Positions 6,235 through 14,923 are shown, counted from the first letter of the stretch. The stretch is DNA of 32,311 nucleotides from Prevotella sp. (GCA_017960525.1 JAGCZA010000097.1:1-32311); one strand, 5' to 3'. Translations and numbers: made by a program. The notes: generated by a model from the letters alone, not told the origin.

Positions 6235-8559
6235 ATGAAAAAGACAGTTCTGACAATAGTGGCGGCGCTGGCTACTGTGGCCGCTACTGCCCAGGATGTG
6301 AAGATTGAGTTCTTCACGCCAAACATAGTTCACGTGGTGAAGGGGAAACCCACCAGCACCCTCGTCATTATCGCCAAACCCGAGGAGGTGCCTGTCGTCA
6401 GGAAAGGCAACACGTGGTCGAGCAGCCAACTCTCTGTGCGCCAGGATGCACAGGGCAACCTGACTTTCCTCACGGCCAAGGGCAAGGTGCTGCTCCGCGA
6501 GAAGAGCAGCAACGTCGGCGAGGCGCGCCAGACCTTCACGCTCGACAAGGGCGAGGCCGTCTACGGCTTGGGAACCATCCAGAACGGCAAGATGAACCGT
6601 AGGGGCGAGAAGAAGCGTATGGAGCAGTCGAACCTTGAGGACTTCCAGAGCGTGCTGCAGTCGATAAAGGGCTGGGGCATCTACTGGGAGAACTATTCGC
6701 CCACGCTGTTCGAGGACAATGCCGACGGTATGACATTCGACTCGGAGGCCGGCGAGGGCATCGACTACTACTTTATGTACGGTGGGTCTGCCGACGGCGT
6801 CATTGCCCAGATGCGCCACCTGAGCGGCGACGTGCCAATGTTCCCCAAGTGGACTTTCGGCTATTGGCAGTCGAAGGAGCGCTACAAGACCGCTGCCGAG
6901 ACTGAGGGAATCGTCGACAAGTACCGCGAACTCCAGGTGCCCCTCGACGGCATTATCCAGGACTGGCAGTACTGGGGCAGCAACTATCTGTGGAACGCGA
7001 TGGACTTCCTGGCCGAGGACTTCAGCAGGGGCAGGCAGATGATAGACAATGTGCACAAGAAGCACGCCCACTTTATGATTAGCATCTGGGCCAGCTTCGG
7101 CCCGATGACCCAGCAGTTCCGCGAACTGGACGAGAAGGGTCTGCTGCTGCCCATTGAGACGTGGCCGCAGAGCGGCATCTCCCACGTGTGGCCGCCCATT
7201 ATGAAGTATCCCTCCGGCGTGAAGGTCTACGACGCTTTCAGCCCCGTGGCCCGCGACATCTACTGGAAACACCTGAAGACGCTCTACGACTATGGTACCG
7301 ACGCCTGGTGGATGGACTCTACCGACCCCGACTTCTTCAATCCCAAGGAGAGCGACTATACCCATCCCGTCACGGGCGGCACCTGGCGGTCGCTGCGCAA
7401 CGCCTTCCCGCTGGAGACCGTGCGCGGCATCTACCAGTCGCAGCGTAAGGACGACAGGGGCAAGCGCGTTTTCATTATGACCCGCTCCAGTTTTGCCGGT
7501 CAGCAACACTATGGCTCCAATATGTGGAGCGGCGACGTGAACTCGTCGTGGGACATGCTGCGCAAGCAGGTGCCTGCCGGACTGAGTTTCACGCTGACGG
7601 GCAACCCCAACTTCAATACCGATATTGGCGGCTTCTTCTGCGGTTCGTATAACACGCGTGGCGGCGGTTCGGCTTCGCGCAATCCGCAGTTCCAGGAACT
7701 TTACGTGCGTTGGATGCAGTACGGCCTGTTCTGCCCCGTCTTCCGCAGTCACGGTGCCGATGCGCCTCGCGAGATTTGGCAGTTCGGCAAAAAAGGCGAG
7801 CCTGTCTACGACGCTATCGAGAAGCAGATTCGCCTGCGCTACCGCCTCATCCCTTATCTGTACAGCATCGCCTGGCAGGTGACCAGCAACAACGACAGTT
7901 ATATGCGTCCGCTGTTCGCCGACTTTGCCGCCGACAAGAGGGTTTGGAATATGACCGACGAGTTTATGTTCGGGCGCAGCATCCTGGCCGCTCCTATCGT
8001 CAATCCGCAATATACGGAGGAGAAAATTGTCCGCACCGACGCTATGACCGGCTGGGACAGGAGAGAAGTGAATGGTGAAAAGGGAATGGCGAATAGCGAC
8101 TTCACCGCCACGAAGACCGCTACGAAGTATCTGCCGAAAGGTGCCACGTGGTACGATTTCTGGACGGGCAAAAGTTACAAGGGCGGACAGGACGTGACCC
8201 TTCAGACGCAGTTCGACCGCGTGCCAATGTTCGTGCGTGCAGGCAGCATCTTGCCTCTCGGCCCTGAAATGCAATACGTCGGCGAGAAATCGACCGACAA
8301 CCTGGAGTTGCGCGTCTATCCCGGTGCTGACGGCACGTTCACCCTCTATGAGGACGAAGGCGACGGCTATAACTACGAGAAGGGTGTCTGCAGCACAATT
8401 GCCTTCACCTGGAACGACCGCACGCGCACGCTGACCATCGCTGACCGCCAGGGCACATTCCCGGGTATGGCCGCCAAACGGCAGTTCACCATCGTTCTTC
8501 CCGACGGGCGGCAGACACAGGCCGACTACGACGGAAGCAAAAAGGAAATCAAACTTTAG
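6235..8559 (+). CDS. GH31 alpha-glycosidase (alpha-xylosidase or alpha-glucosidase), exported
   Basis: A 774-aa protein with a signal peptide (about 1-20, ending ATAQ). It has the N-terminal GH31 beta-sandwich (GLGTIQNGKMNRR), a TIM barrel starting near FPKWTFGYWQSKERY, the nucleophile region WWMDSTDPDFF with Asp361, and the acid/base region MWSGDVNSSWD with Asp434. The C-terminal beta domains follow (YPGADGTFTLYEDEGDGYNYE, the DUF5110-like part). GH31 enzymes release alpha-linked glucose or xylose; the motif form fits alpha-xylosidases and related enzymes, but the substrate is not decided by sequence alone. It is coupled to the upstream esterase. Residues about 610-622 contain an extra stretch made of 7-nt repeats at the DNA level. 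The stop overlaps the convergent MurF-Alr stop by 4 nt. Confidence 0.9.
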   Translation: MKKTVLTIVAALATVAATAQDVKIEFFTPNIVHVVKGKPTSTLVIIAKPEEVPVVRKGNTWSSSQLSVRQDAQGNLTFLTAKGKVLLREKSSNVGEARQTFTLDKGEAVYGLGTIQNGKMNRRGEKKRMEQSNLEDFQSVLQSIKGWGIYWENYSPTLFEDNADGMTFDSEAGEGIDYYFMYGGSADGVIAQMRHLSGDVPMFPKWTFGYWQSKERYKTAAETEGIVDKYRELQVPLDGIIQDWQYWGSNYLWNAMDFLAEDFSRGRQMIDNVHKKHAHFMISIWASFGPMTQQFRELDEKGLLLPIETWPQSGISHVWPPIMKYPSGVKVYDAFSPVARDIYWKHLKTLYDYGTDAWWMDSTDPDFFNPKESDYTHPVTGGTWRSLRNAFPLETVRGIYQSQRKDDRGKRVFIMTRSSFAGQQHYGSNMWSGDVNSSWDMLRKQVPAGLSFTLTGNPNFNTDIGGFFCGSYNTRGGGSASRNPQFQELYVRWMQYGLFCPVFRSHGADAPREIWQFGKKGEPVYDAIEKQIRLRYRLIPYLYSIAWQVTSNNDSYMRPLFADFAADKRVWNMTDEFMFGRSILAAPIVNPQYTEEKIVRTDAMTGWDRREVNGEKGMANSDFTATKTATKYLPKGATWYDFWTGKSYKGGQDVTLQTQFDRVPMFVRAGSILPLGPEMQYVGEKSTDNLELRVYPGADGTFTLYEDEGDGYNYEKGVCSTIAFTWNDRTRTLTIADRQGTFPGMAAKRQFTIVLPDGRQTQADYDGSKKEIKL
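8068..8095 (+). repeat. Four degenerate 7-nt repeats inside GH31
   Basis: Four consecutive heptamers related to GTGAATG fill 28 nt in the middle of the coding sequence, just before the C-terminal barrel-end region. The encoded residues (VNGEKGMANS) look like an added loop. Only one arm is evident, in contrast to the paired arms at other loci in this window. Confidence 0.5.
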
Positions 8560-11081
8560 TCCTTGAAATAGACGCGCTTCACGCGGTTGCTCACGCTGGT
8601 GAGCACCTCGTAGGCGATGGTCTCAAGGGCGTTGCTCAATACCGTGACAGGCAAGTGGCGACCGAATATTTCCACCTGGTCGCCCTCCTGGCACGGTATG
8701 TCAGTTACGTCGATGAGCGCCACATCCATACAGATGTTGCCCACGTATTCGGCCTTCTGGCCGTTCACCAGACAGTAGCAGTGGCGGTTGCCCAAGCGGC
8801 GGTTCAGGCCGTCGGCATAGCCAATGGGGATGGCGGCGATGACGCTGTCGCGCTCCAGCACGCCCTTGCGGCTGTAGCCCACGGTTTCCCCCTTCGGCAC
8901 ACGGCGCAGTTGCAGGATGGTGGTCTTCAGCGTGGAGACGGTTTCCAACTTCTCACTGATTCCTTGCGACTTGTCGCTTGAATAAGGTTCGACACCGTAG
9001 AGGCCGATGCCCAGACGGCACATATCCAATTGGCGCTCTGGGAAATGCTCGATGCCAGCCGAATTGTCGATGTGGCGCAGAATCTTGTGCGGGAAGGCGG
9101 CCTGCAACTGGTCGCTGGCCTTGATGAAGATTTGGTATTGCTGGGCCGAGAACGTGTCGAAGTCGTCGCTGTCGCTGCCCACGAAATGGGTGAACACCGA
9201 GCGGGGGATGATGGCTTGCTGGTGGCGCAGGCGGGTGATGAGTTCGTCCATTTCGCTCTCGTTGAAGCCCAGACGGTGCATACCCGTGTCGAGTTTGATG
9301 TGGACGGGCCAGCCGGTGATGCCCTGTGCGCGAGCGGCCTTTATCAGCGCGTCCATCAGTCGGAAACTATACACCTCCGGCTCCAGGTCGTAGTCGAAAA
9401 GCGTCTTGAACGACGACATTTCCGGGTTCATCACGATGATGTTCTGGGTGATGCCTGCCCGCCGCAGTTCGACCCCCTCGTCGGCGACGGCGACGGCCAG
9501 ATAGTCCACGCGGTTTTCCTGCAATGTTCGGGCAATCTGGACGGCTCCAGCCCCGTAGGCGTCGGCCTTAATCATACACACCATCTTGGTTTCAGGCTTG
9601 AGCAGCGAGCGGAAGTGGTTCAGGTTCGACACCACAGCCCCCAGGTCTACCTCCAGGATGGTTTCGTGCACCTTCTGCTCCAGCAGTTCGCTGATGCGCT
9701 CGAAGCCAAACGGGCGTGCGCCCTTCAGCAGCACCACCTCGTCGTGCATCTGGTGGAAGAGTGCGCTCTCCAGGAAGTGAGGCACGTCTGGGAAGAACCA
9801 TTTCTGGGGGATGTCGAACTTGTCGGCCTGCGACGAGATGACTGGCCCGATGCCCACAAAGTGATCAACACCGCGCTTGGCGGCCAGGTCGGCCACTTGT
9901 CGGTAAAGTTCTGCCGGCGACTCGCCGCTCTGGTAGATGTCGCTCAGGATGAGTGTTGTGCTTTGCGCCTTGAACTCGCGACGGTTCATAAAGTCGAGGG
10001 CGATGTCGAGCGATTGCAGGTCGCTGTTGTACGAGTCGTTGATGAGTGTCAGCCCCCGCTGGCCCTCCTTCACCTCCAGTCGCATTGCAATGGGTTCCAG
10101 GCAGGGCATCCTTTCGGCCAGTTCGTCGGGCGTGATGCCCAGATAGAGTGCTGTGGCGGCGCAGGTGATGCTGTTCTCTATGGAAGCCTCGTCGATGAAG
10201 GGGATGGTGTAGCAGCCCTTCACGCCTTTGTAGACGTAGTCGATGGTCGTCGAGGCGGGGGCTTGCGCATCCCCCTGCCCGTTGATGGGCCACTGCACGT
10301 ACATTGCGGCCTTCTCGTTGTAGCGGCTCCAGCCGATGCGCTCACCCTGATACTGCGAGCGGCGGATGCAGCGGCTGATGGTGTCGTCGTCGCTGGGATA
10401 GACAATGGCCTTTGTACCGTGGAAGAGTTGCATCTTCTCCAAGCACTTCTCTTCCAGCGTGCGGAAGTTCTCCTGGTGGGCGGCTCCCAGCGAGGTGAAC
10501 ACGCCGATGGTGGGCTGAATGATGTCGTGCAGGGCCATCATTTCGCCTGGCTCGCTGATGCCCGCCTCGAAAAGGCCGATGGCCGACTGCTCCGAAAGCA
10601 GCCATACCGAGAGCGGCACACCTATCTGCGAGTTGTAGGAGCGCGGCGAGCGTGTGATTTGCCGCTGCGAGTTGAGCGTCGGCTGCTTTCTCAGCAACTG
10701 GTAGAGCCACTCCTTGACCCACGTCTTGCCGTTGGAGCCAGTGATGCCCACCACAGGGATGTCGAACTCGTCGCGGTGGCGCTCGGCCAGTCTTTGCAGG
10801 GCGGCCAGTGGCGAGGGCACCTGGAGGAAGCCCGCTTCTGGAAAGGCCGTGGCGTAGTTGTCGGGCACGCGCTCGACCACAAACGCCCTGACGCCGCGCC
10901 TATATAGTTCGCCGATGTATTGGTGGCCGTCGCCCACCTTGGTTCGCAGGGCGAAAAACAGGGTTTGTTCCGGGAAACACAGTGAGCGGCTGTCGGTGAG
11001 CAGCCACCCGATGGTGGTATTAGTCTTTCCGTAGCGGCGTGCCCCAATGAGCGTAGCCACTTTCTCGGTTGTGTAAGTCAT
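8556..11081 (-). CDS. murF-alr: Bifunctional MurF (UDP-MurNAc-tripeptide:D-Ala-D-Ala ligase) / alanine racemase
   Basis: Residues 1-470 are MurF: the ATP loop GITGSNGKT at 112-120, TRSPRSYNSQIGVP, and NDSYNSD at 348-354. MurF adds D-Ala-D-Ala to the UDP-MurNAc tripeptide in the cytoplasm. Residues 475-841 are a PLP alanine racemase: the PLP lysine in MIKADAYGAG (Lys505), the catalytic tyrosine in ETVGYSRKG (Tyr736), PIGYADGLNR, and GNICMD. The racemase makes the D-alanine used for the dipeptide, so one polypeptide supplies the precursor and carries out the ligation. This fusion is a regular feature of Bacteroidetes, and 841 aa is the expected length. It is the third gene of a minus-strand set, 12 nt after the kinase-uridylyltransferase gene, and its stop overlaps the convergent GH31 stop by 4 nt. 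No terminator is visible between them. Confidence 0.95.
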   Translation of the reverse strand: MTYTTEKVATLIGARRYGKTNTTIGWLLTDSRSLCFPEQTLFFALRTKVGDGHQYIGELYRRGVRAFVVERVPDNYATAFPEAGFLQVPSPLAALQRLAERHRDEFDIPVVGITGSNGKTWVKEWLYQLLRKQPTLNSQRQITRSPRSYNSQIGVPLSVWLLSEQSAIGLFEAGISEPGEMMALHDIIQPTIGVFTSLGAAHQENFRTLEEKCLEKMQLFHGTKAIVYPSDDDTISRCIRRSQYQGERIGWSRYNEKAAMYVQWPINGQGDAQAPASTTIDYVYKGVKGCYTIPFIDEASIENSITCAATALYLGITPDELAERMPCLEPIAMRLEVKEGQRGLTLINDSYNSDLQSLDIALDFMNRREFKAQSTTLILSDIYQSGESPAELYRQVADLAAKRGVDHFVGIGPVISSQADKFDIPQKWFFPDVPHFLESALFHQMHDEVVLLKGARPFGFERISELLEQKVHETILEVDLGAVVSNLNHFRSLLKPETKMVCMIKADAYGAGAVQIARTLQENRVDYLAVAVADEGVELRRAGITQNIIVMNPEMSSFKTLFDYDLEPEVYSFRLMDALIKAARAQGITGWPVHIKLDTGMHRLGFNESEMDELITRLRHQQAIIPRSVFTHFVGSDSDDFDTFSAQQYQIFIKASDQLQAAFPHKILRHIDNSAGIEHFPERQLDMCRLGIGLYGVEPYSSDKSQGISEKLETVSTLKTTILQLRRVPKGETVGYSRKGVLERDSVIAAIPIGYADGLNRRLGNRHCYCLVNGQKAEYVGNICMDVALIDVTDIPCQEGDQVEIFGRHLPVTVLSNALETIAYEVLTSVSNRVKRVYFKD

Positions 11082-11093
11082 GGTATTTATGAT

Positions 11094-13034
11094 TTACGAA
11101 TTTGCGAAATTTGCTACCGTGTCGGTGAGGGCGTGCGGGTTTCCCATGTCGTAGCGCAAGCCGTCCAGTCTGACACCCATCATTCCCTTCTGCTGGCGTA
11201 CCGTTTCCAGGGCGGCTGTCAGTTCAATTTCCTTTTGGTGGTCGCCGGCCTCGTCGGCAGCCTTGATGTCGGCCTCCAGTTGTGCGAACACTTCAGGGGT
11301 GAGGATGTACTGGCCGAAGACGGAACAGTATTCTTTGTCTCCCTTTACGTTACGCACACCCAGAAACTCCTCGGCATAGCTGGCCTTTGGCTTTTCCACA
11401 AGGGCGCTGGCATTGAGCAGGCGCTCGTCCTTGTCTTCCCATACGCCAGTCATAATGCCGAAATGGCTCACGTCGGCCAGATTCACGGGGTAGATGCCCA
11501 GCATAGGCCGGTTGTAGCGCTCGTATGCCTCGATGAGCTGCAGGGCGCAGGGTTTGTTCGATGTGGTCTTGTAGAGCGTATCGCCCAGCATAAGCAGTAC
11601 TGGCTCGTTGCGGGCAAACTCCTGTGCCTGGAAGACGGCGTGGCCGAAACCGCGTTTCTCCCGCTGATAGACGTAGCGCAGTCGCTTGCCGATGTCGAGG
11701 ATGCGGTTCTCGTACTCCTGGCTCTCGGCATTAAGCTTGCGCAGATGTTCGTTGCTGAGTGGGCGCTCGAAGAAGTCGACATAGAGTTGTCGCTCATCTT
11801 CGCTTCCCAGGACGAGACAGATTTCCTCAATGCCGCTCTGTATGAGTTCTTCCAAGAGGATGAGGATGACGGGTCGCACCATCCCGTCGGGGCAGGGGAT
11901 TGGGAAGAAGTCTTTCTTCAGGCAGCGGGTGGCAGGATAAAGGCGTGTGCCGAAGCCGGCCACGGGTATGATGGCCTTGCGCACGGTGTGGACAGGCTGA
12001 ATGGTGAGTTTGTAGGCCGGCATCCCCAGTGTGCCCAGATAGTCGACCAGCTGTTGCTGGCTTTGCTCATCGCGTGCCAGGAACTGGACAGAACCGTCGC
12101 CGTGGCTGCCCACGCCCTTGCCGCCCCAGGTCAGCTTCTTGACGTTCTCGTCGGCCAGCACTTTTTTCAGGCGTGGCGATGTGAGTTCGCTGGGACACAT
12201 AGGAGCCACCTGGCGGTCGAACACTTCTTCTGTCTCTGTCATCAGCCGGCCCAGGCCTTCGGTGTCGCCCGAGGCCATGCACGCCAAAGCTTGCTCGATG
12301 AACTTCTGGTTCTTTGGTCCCAGGGCATCGTGGAGTCGTCTCTCCTTCTCGGTCGAGGCAAAAGGGTATGCCTTGTTCAGGCTCGACAATATCTTGATGG
12401 TGTCCTTTTGGCCACAGAGGTCGGCAAACACCCAGTAGAGGTGGCGCTTCACGTTGATGGTCTGCACTTCCACCTCGTCGCCGTCGAAAGTCATCAGGTT
12501 GGGCTTCACGCCAAAGGCGCAGGCCTGGTCGAGACGTCCGCAGCGGCTGGAGGTGCGCAGCTCGCCCACGTAGGCAATGTTCATCTCGCCCATCGTGTTC
12601 AGGTTCAGGTTGTAGAGCAGGTTGAAGGCACGTGCCACCAGCACGCAGATGGCCGCGCTCGATGACAGTCCGCTCTTCATCGGCAGTGTCATGTCGGTGA
12701 TTTTTATGCGCACGCCTCCCACCTTGTACCATTGAAGCATATACGAGGCTACGCCGGCACAGTAGCAGAAGAAATCGCCGGAGCGAGCGATGCGCTTCAG
12801 TTCCTGCTCGTCCATACGGCAGGCAAAGTCACGCCAGTCGTTGTCCAGTTTGGGTGCCACGCTGTGCACCTCGAAGATGCTCGATTTCTCCACTTCGGCA
12901 TAGATGCCCTGCTCTATACCGGTAACGATGGCGGCTCCCGGCACGACGTCGGCGTTCATCGTGCGGTAGTGGCCGGCCCAATCAGTATGCTCTCCAAACA
13001 GGCACAGACGGCCTGGAACAAATAGTTTCAGCAT
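11094..13034 (-). CDS. GHMP sugar 1-kinase fused to GalU-like UTP-sugar-1-phosphate uridylyltransferase
   Basis: Residues 1-350 are a GHMP kinase: PGRLCLFGEHTDW (7-19, the galactokinase-type sugar motif), PMKSGLSSSAA (118-128, ATP loop), Asp169 in GRLDQ, and the third motif GGKGVGSHGDGSVQF. Residues 353-646 are a nucleotidyltransferase: AIIPVAGFGTRLYPAT, a lysine pair in KKDFFP, then LVLGSEDE and VFGQYIL, as in UTP-glucose-1-phosphate uridylyltransferases. The layout (kinase plus pyrophosphorylase) is like the Bacteroides Fkp fucose salvage enzyme but with domain order and types changed. The predicted activity is phosphorylation of a free sugar at C1 and transfer to UTP, giving a UDP-sugar. 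The substrate is not known. The gene lies 32 nt downstream of a GT3 glycogen synthase that needs UDP-glucose, so a glucose or galactose route to UDP-glucose is an attractive inference; uronic acid or arabinose salvage is an alternative. Confidence 0.82.
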   Translation of the reverse strand: MLKLFVPGRLCLFGEHTDWAGHYRTMNADVVPGAAIVTGIEQGIYAEVEKSSIFEVHSVAPKLDNDWRDFACRMDEQELKRIARSGDFFCYCAGVASYMLQWYKVGGVRIKITDMTLPMKSGLSSSAAICVLVARAFNLLYNLNLNTMGEMNIAYVGELRTSSRCGRLDQACAFGVKPNLMTFDGDEVEVQTINVKRHLYWVFADLCGQKDTIKILSSLNKAYPFASTEKERRLHDALGPKNQKFIEQALACMASGDTEGLGRLMTETEEVFDRQVAPMCPSELTSPRLKKVLADENVKKLTWGGKGVGSHGDGSVQFLARDEQSQQQLVDYLGTLGMPAYKLTIQPVHTVRKAIIPVAGFGTRLYPATRCLKKDFFPIPCPDGMVRPVILILLEELIQSGIEEICLVLGSEDERQLYVDFFERPLSNEHLRKLNAESQEYENRILDIGKRLRYVYQREKRGFGHAVFQAQEFARNEPVLLMLGDTLYKTTSNKPCALQLIEAYERYNRPMLGIYPVNLADVSHFGIMTGVWEDKDERLLNASALVEKPKASYAEEFLGVRNVKGDKEYCSVFGQYILTPEVFAQLEADIKAADEAGDHQKEIELTAALETVRQQKGMMGVRLDGLRYDMGNPHALTDTVANFANS

Positions 13035-13066
13035 AAATTATTTCTTGTGACTATTGAATGCTTTGC

Positions 13067-14818
13067 TCAAACGCGCTTTTCCGCTTTGCCCAAAGCGATG
13101 TCGTAAGCTTCGTAATAGTACTTGATGAACTCCTTCCACAGGGCGCGCTTCGAGAGGGCGGCAGCTTTCTTGCGGCAGTTGTCGGTTTCTTTCTTGGTCA
13201 TGCGTGAGTAGAGGGCCACCGTGTCCTTGATATAGTCGGCCACTTCCGAGTAGTTGTAGTCGGTGCGGTGAATCACCTTCACCCCGTCTTCTATCTCGCC
13301 CTGACGGCCAATTTCCTTGTTTGCCCAGAGGCCGAAGCCGGCCAGGTCGGTGGTGATGCAAGGCACACGGAAGGCCACTGCCTCTAACGGGGTGTACCCC
13401 CAAGGCTCATAGTAAGAGGGATAGATGCAGAGGTCGTTGCCCAGCACCACGTCGTAGTAAGTCAGGTTGAGGATGCCGTCGTTGCCATCAAGATAGCAGG
13501 GCAGGAAGACCACCTTCACGTGGTCTTCGTGGCGGTTGTGCATATCGTAGAACTTCATCATGTTCAGCACGTTGTCGTGCCCCATATTGTGAAGCCAATG
13601 GGTAATCATGGGAACCTCGAGGGGGGGTGGGGGAGATGAGGGATGAGAGCTGTCAGATTTCTCATTTTTCATTTCCAGTCTTTCAAAGAGGTCCTTTCTC
13701 GGCTCTCCCACCCATCCGGGTACGACGATGAAGGCAAGCACCTGCTTGGCCAGTTCGCGCTCGCGCAGCAAGCGGTTCATGGCTTCGATGAAGACGTCGA
13801 TGCCCTTGTTGCGGAACTCGTAGCGTCCGCTGGTTGAGACAATCAGCGTCTCCTCGTCCTTCAACTCCTCGCCCATCAGGGCGTTGGCCACCTCCAGCAT
13901 GCGGCGGCGGGCCAGCTTGCGCTTGCGCTCAAAGGCGGAGCTTTTGGGCACGAAACTGTCGTCGAAGCCGTTGGGCAGCACCACGTCGACAGGCTTGTCG
14001 AGCAGCTCCACGCACTCGTTGGCGGTAATGTCGCTCACGGTGGTGAAACAGTCCACGTGGTGGGCTGTCTGCTTCTCTATGGAGTGTTTGCTTTGCATAT
14101 TCAGCTCCATTGCCATCTGGTCGCCATTGTAGGCGAAGAGATAATCATAGAGCGGCTTCTGGTTTCCGGCTATGGAGCGCCCGATGCTGGTGGCGTGGGT
14201 GGTGAAGATGGTTCCCACCTGTGGCAGCACATTATTAATGTAGAGGGCACCGAGGCCGCACATCCATTCGTTGGCGTGGTAAACAGCGTTGAGCGTTGAG
14301 CGTTGAGCGTTGAGAGACTTTACTTTTGAAGCGCCAAAACTAACGTCTCTATACTCTGAACTCTTATCACTCAACCAAAGATACAGGCTCTCGACCACCT
14401 TTCCGGCTGCCCACGAGAACATCGAGGCCTCGTCGTAGTCGCCGTAGGCATGAAGCGAGTCCACTCCATACTTCTCCCACGCCCAGGCGTAGATGTCGTT
14501 CTTCTGCTCGAAGAAAGGCTTGAAGTCCACCAGCACGGCTATCGGCTCGCCCGGAATGGTCCACCGGCCCACACGAACCGCCAGCCCCTGCTCCTTGGCC
14601 TCCCATTGCCATTCTGCAAAGAGGGACTTCTCTTCGCGGAAATACGGACTCTCAGTCTCAGTCCAACAGTCAGGACCAATGAAGATGATGCGGTCCTGGA
14701 ATTTCTCTTGTAGGGTCTTTGCACGGGTGGAAAGAACGGTATAGATGCCACCCACTTTGTTGCAAACTTCCCAGCTCGACTCAAAAATAAAGTCAGGAGT
14801 TCTTAACTCTTTATTCAT
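13067..14818 (-). CDS. GT3-type glycogen synthase (UDP-glucose dependent, eukaryote-like)
   Basis: The N-terminus FIFESSWEVCNKVGGIYTVL matches the GT3 family (fungal/animal glycogen synthase), not bacterial GlgA (GT5). The C-terminal domain has YPSYYEPWGYTPLEA with the EX7E pair Glu471 and Glu479. GT3 enzymes extend alpha-1,4-glucan from UDP-glucose. Its 583 aa is shorter than yeast enzymes, as usual in Bacteroidetes. Two stretches look foreign to the fold: about residues 149-178 (SSEYRDVSFGASKVKSLNAQ and on) just before VYHANEW, and about 377-402 (MKNEKSDSSHPSSPPPPLEV). At the DNA level both are made of 7-nt repeats in inverted arms. The start follows a -7 box at 14848-14841 by about 20 nt. 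It is the first gene of a set with the kinase-uridylyltransferase and MurF-Alr. Confidence 0.9.
   Translation of the reverse strand: MNKELRTPDFIFESSWEVCNKVGGIYTVLSTRAKTLQEKFQDRIIFIGPDCWTETESPYFREEKSLFAEWQWEAKEQGLAVRVGRWTIPGEPIAVLVDFKPFFEQKNDIYAWAWEKYGVDSLHAYGDYDEASMFSWAAGKVVESLYLWLSDKSSEYRDVSFGASKVKSLNAQRSTLNAVYHANEWMCGLGALYINNVLPQVGTIFTTHATSIGRSIAGNQKPLYDYLFAYNGDQMAMELNMQSKHSIEKQTAHHVDCFTTVSDITANECVELLDKPVDVVLPNGFDDSFVPKSSAFERKRKLARRRMLEVANALMGEELKDEETLIVSTSGRYEFRNKGIDVFIEAMNRLLRERELAKQVLAFIVVPGWVGEPRKDLFERLEMKNEKSDSSHPSSPPPPLEVPMITHWLHNMGHDNVLNMMKFYDMHNRHEDHVKVVFLPCYLDGNDGILNLTYYDVVLGNDLCIYPSYYEPWGYTPLEAVAFRVPCITTDLAGFGLWANKEIGRQGEIEDGVKVIHRTDYNYSEVADYIKDTVALYSRMTKKETDNCRKKAAALSKRALWKEFIKYYYEAYDIALGKAEKRV
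13631..13679. repeat. Seven-phase inverted repeat inside glycogen synthase (element 1)
   Basis: Forty-nine bases divide into seven heptamers. The left units share GAT/GAG cores and the right units are TTCTCAT and TTTTCAT. ATGAGGGATGAG (13636-13647) pairs with CTCATTTTTCAT (13661-13672) at 9 of 12 positions, so the arms are inverted around a short centre. The open reading frame passes through without a stop. Confidence 0.55.
14286..14372. repeat. GCGTTGA x4 and inverted seven-phase array inside glycogen synthase (element 2)
   Basis: Four perfect copies of GCGTTGA (14286-14313) are followed by AGAGAC (14313-14318), a 26-nt centre holding TTTTGAAGCGCCAAAA, then GTCTCT (14345-14350) and further CTCT-containing units spaced by 7 nt to 14372. 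AGAGAC and GTCTCT pair exactly. The element encodes the extra loop before VYHANEW. Gain or loss of one 7-nt unit would shift the frame. Confidence 0.65.
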
Positions 14819-14840
14819 CTTAAAATTTATATAAACGGTG

Positions 14841-14848
14841 CAAAGATA
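14841..14848 (-). promoter_or_regulatory. -7 box TATCTTTG for the glycogen synthase set
   Basis: Read on the minus strand, TATCTTTG lies 22 nt before the glycogen synthase ATG at 14818. No convincing -33 TTTG is visible. It forms a divergent pair with the plus-strand box at 14924. Confidence 0.55.
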
Positions 14849-14923
14849 CTTAAATTTTTTCTAATTAGCGCACACTTTCCCCACTTTTTTCCTCTTTCGT
14901 GTGATTATTTAACTAATTTCCAT

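Noticed and set aside
4465-8274. Very long open frame (1269 codons) on the minus strand opposite the esterase and GH31 genes
   Set aside because: It spans two genes with clear catalytic motifs and its translation is a low-information mix of Arg, His, Ala and Val without domains; it reflects G/C-rich codon use of the plus-strand genes.
9030-10907. Plus-strand open frame (625 codons) opposite MurF-Alr
   Set aside because: The minus strand has complete MurF and racemase motifs; the plus frame has no domain, promoter or start signal.
8556-11081. MurF-Alr fusion as a novelty
   Set aside because: This fusion is a well-known feature of Bacteroidetes and is of ordinary length with all motifs intact.
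11133-12665. Plus-strand open frame (510 codons) opposite the kinase-uridylyltransferase
   Set aside because: Antisense shadow of a well-supported gene; no recognisable protein.
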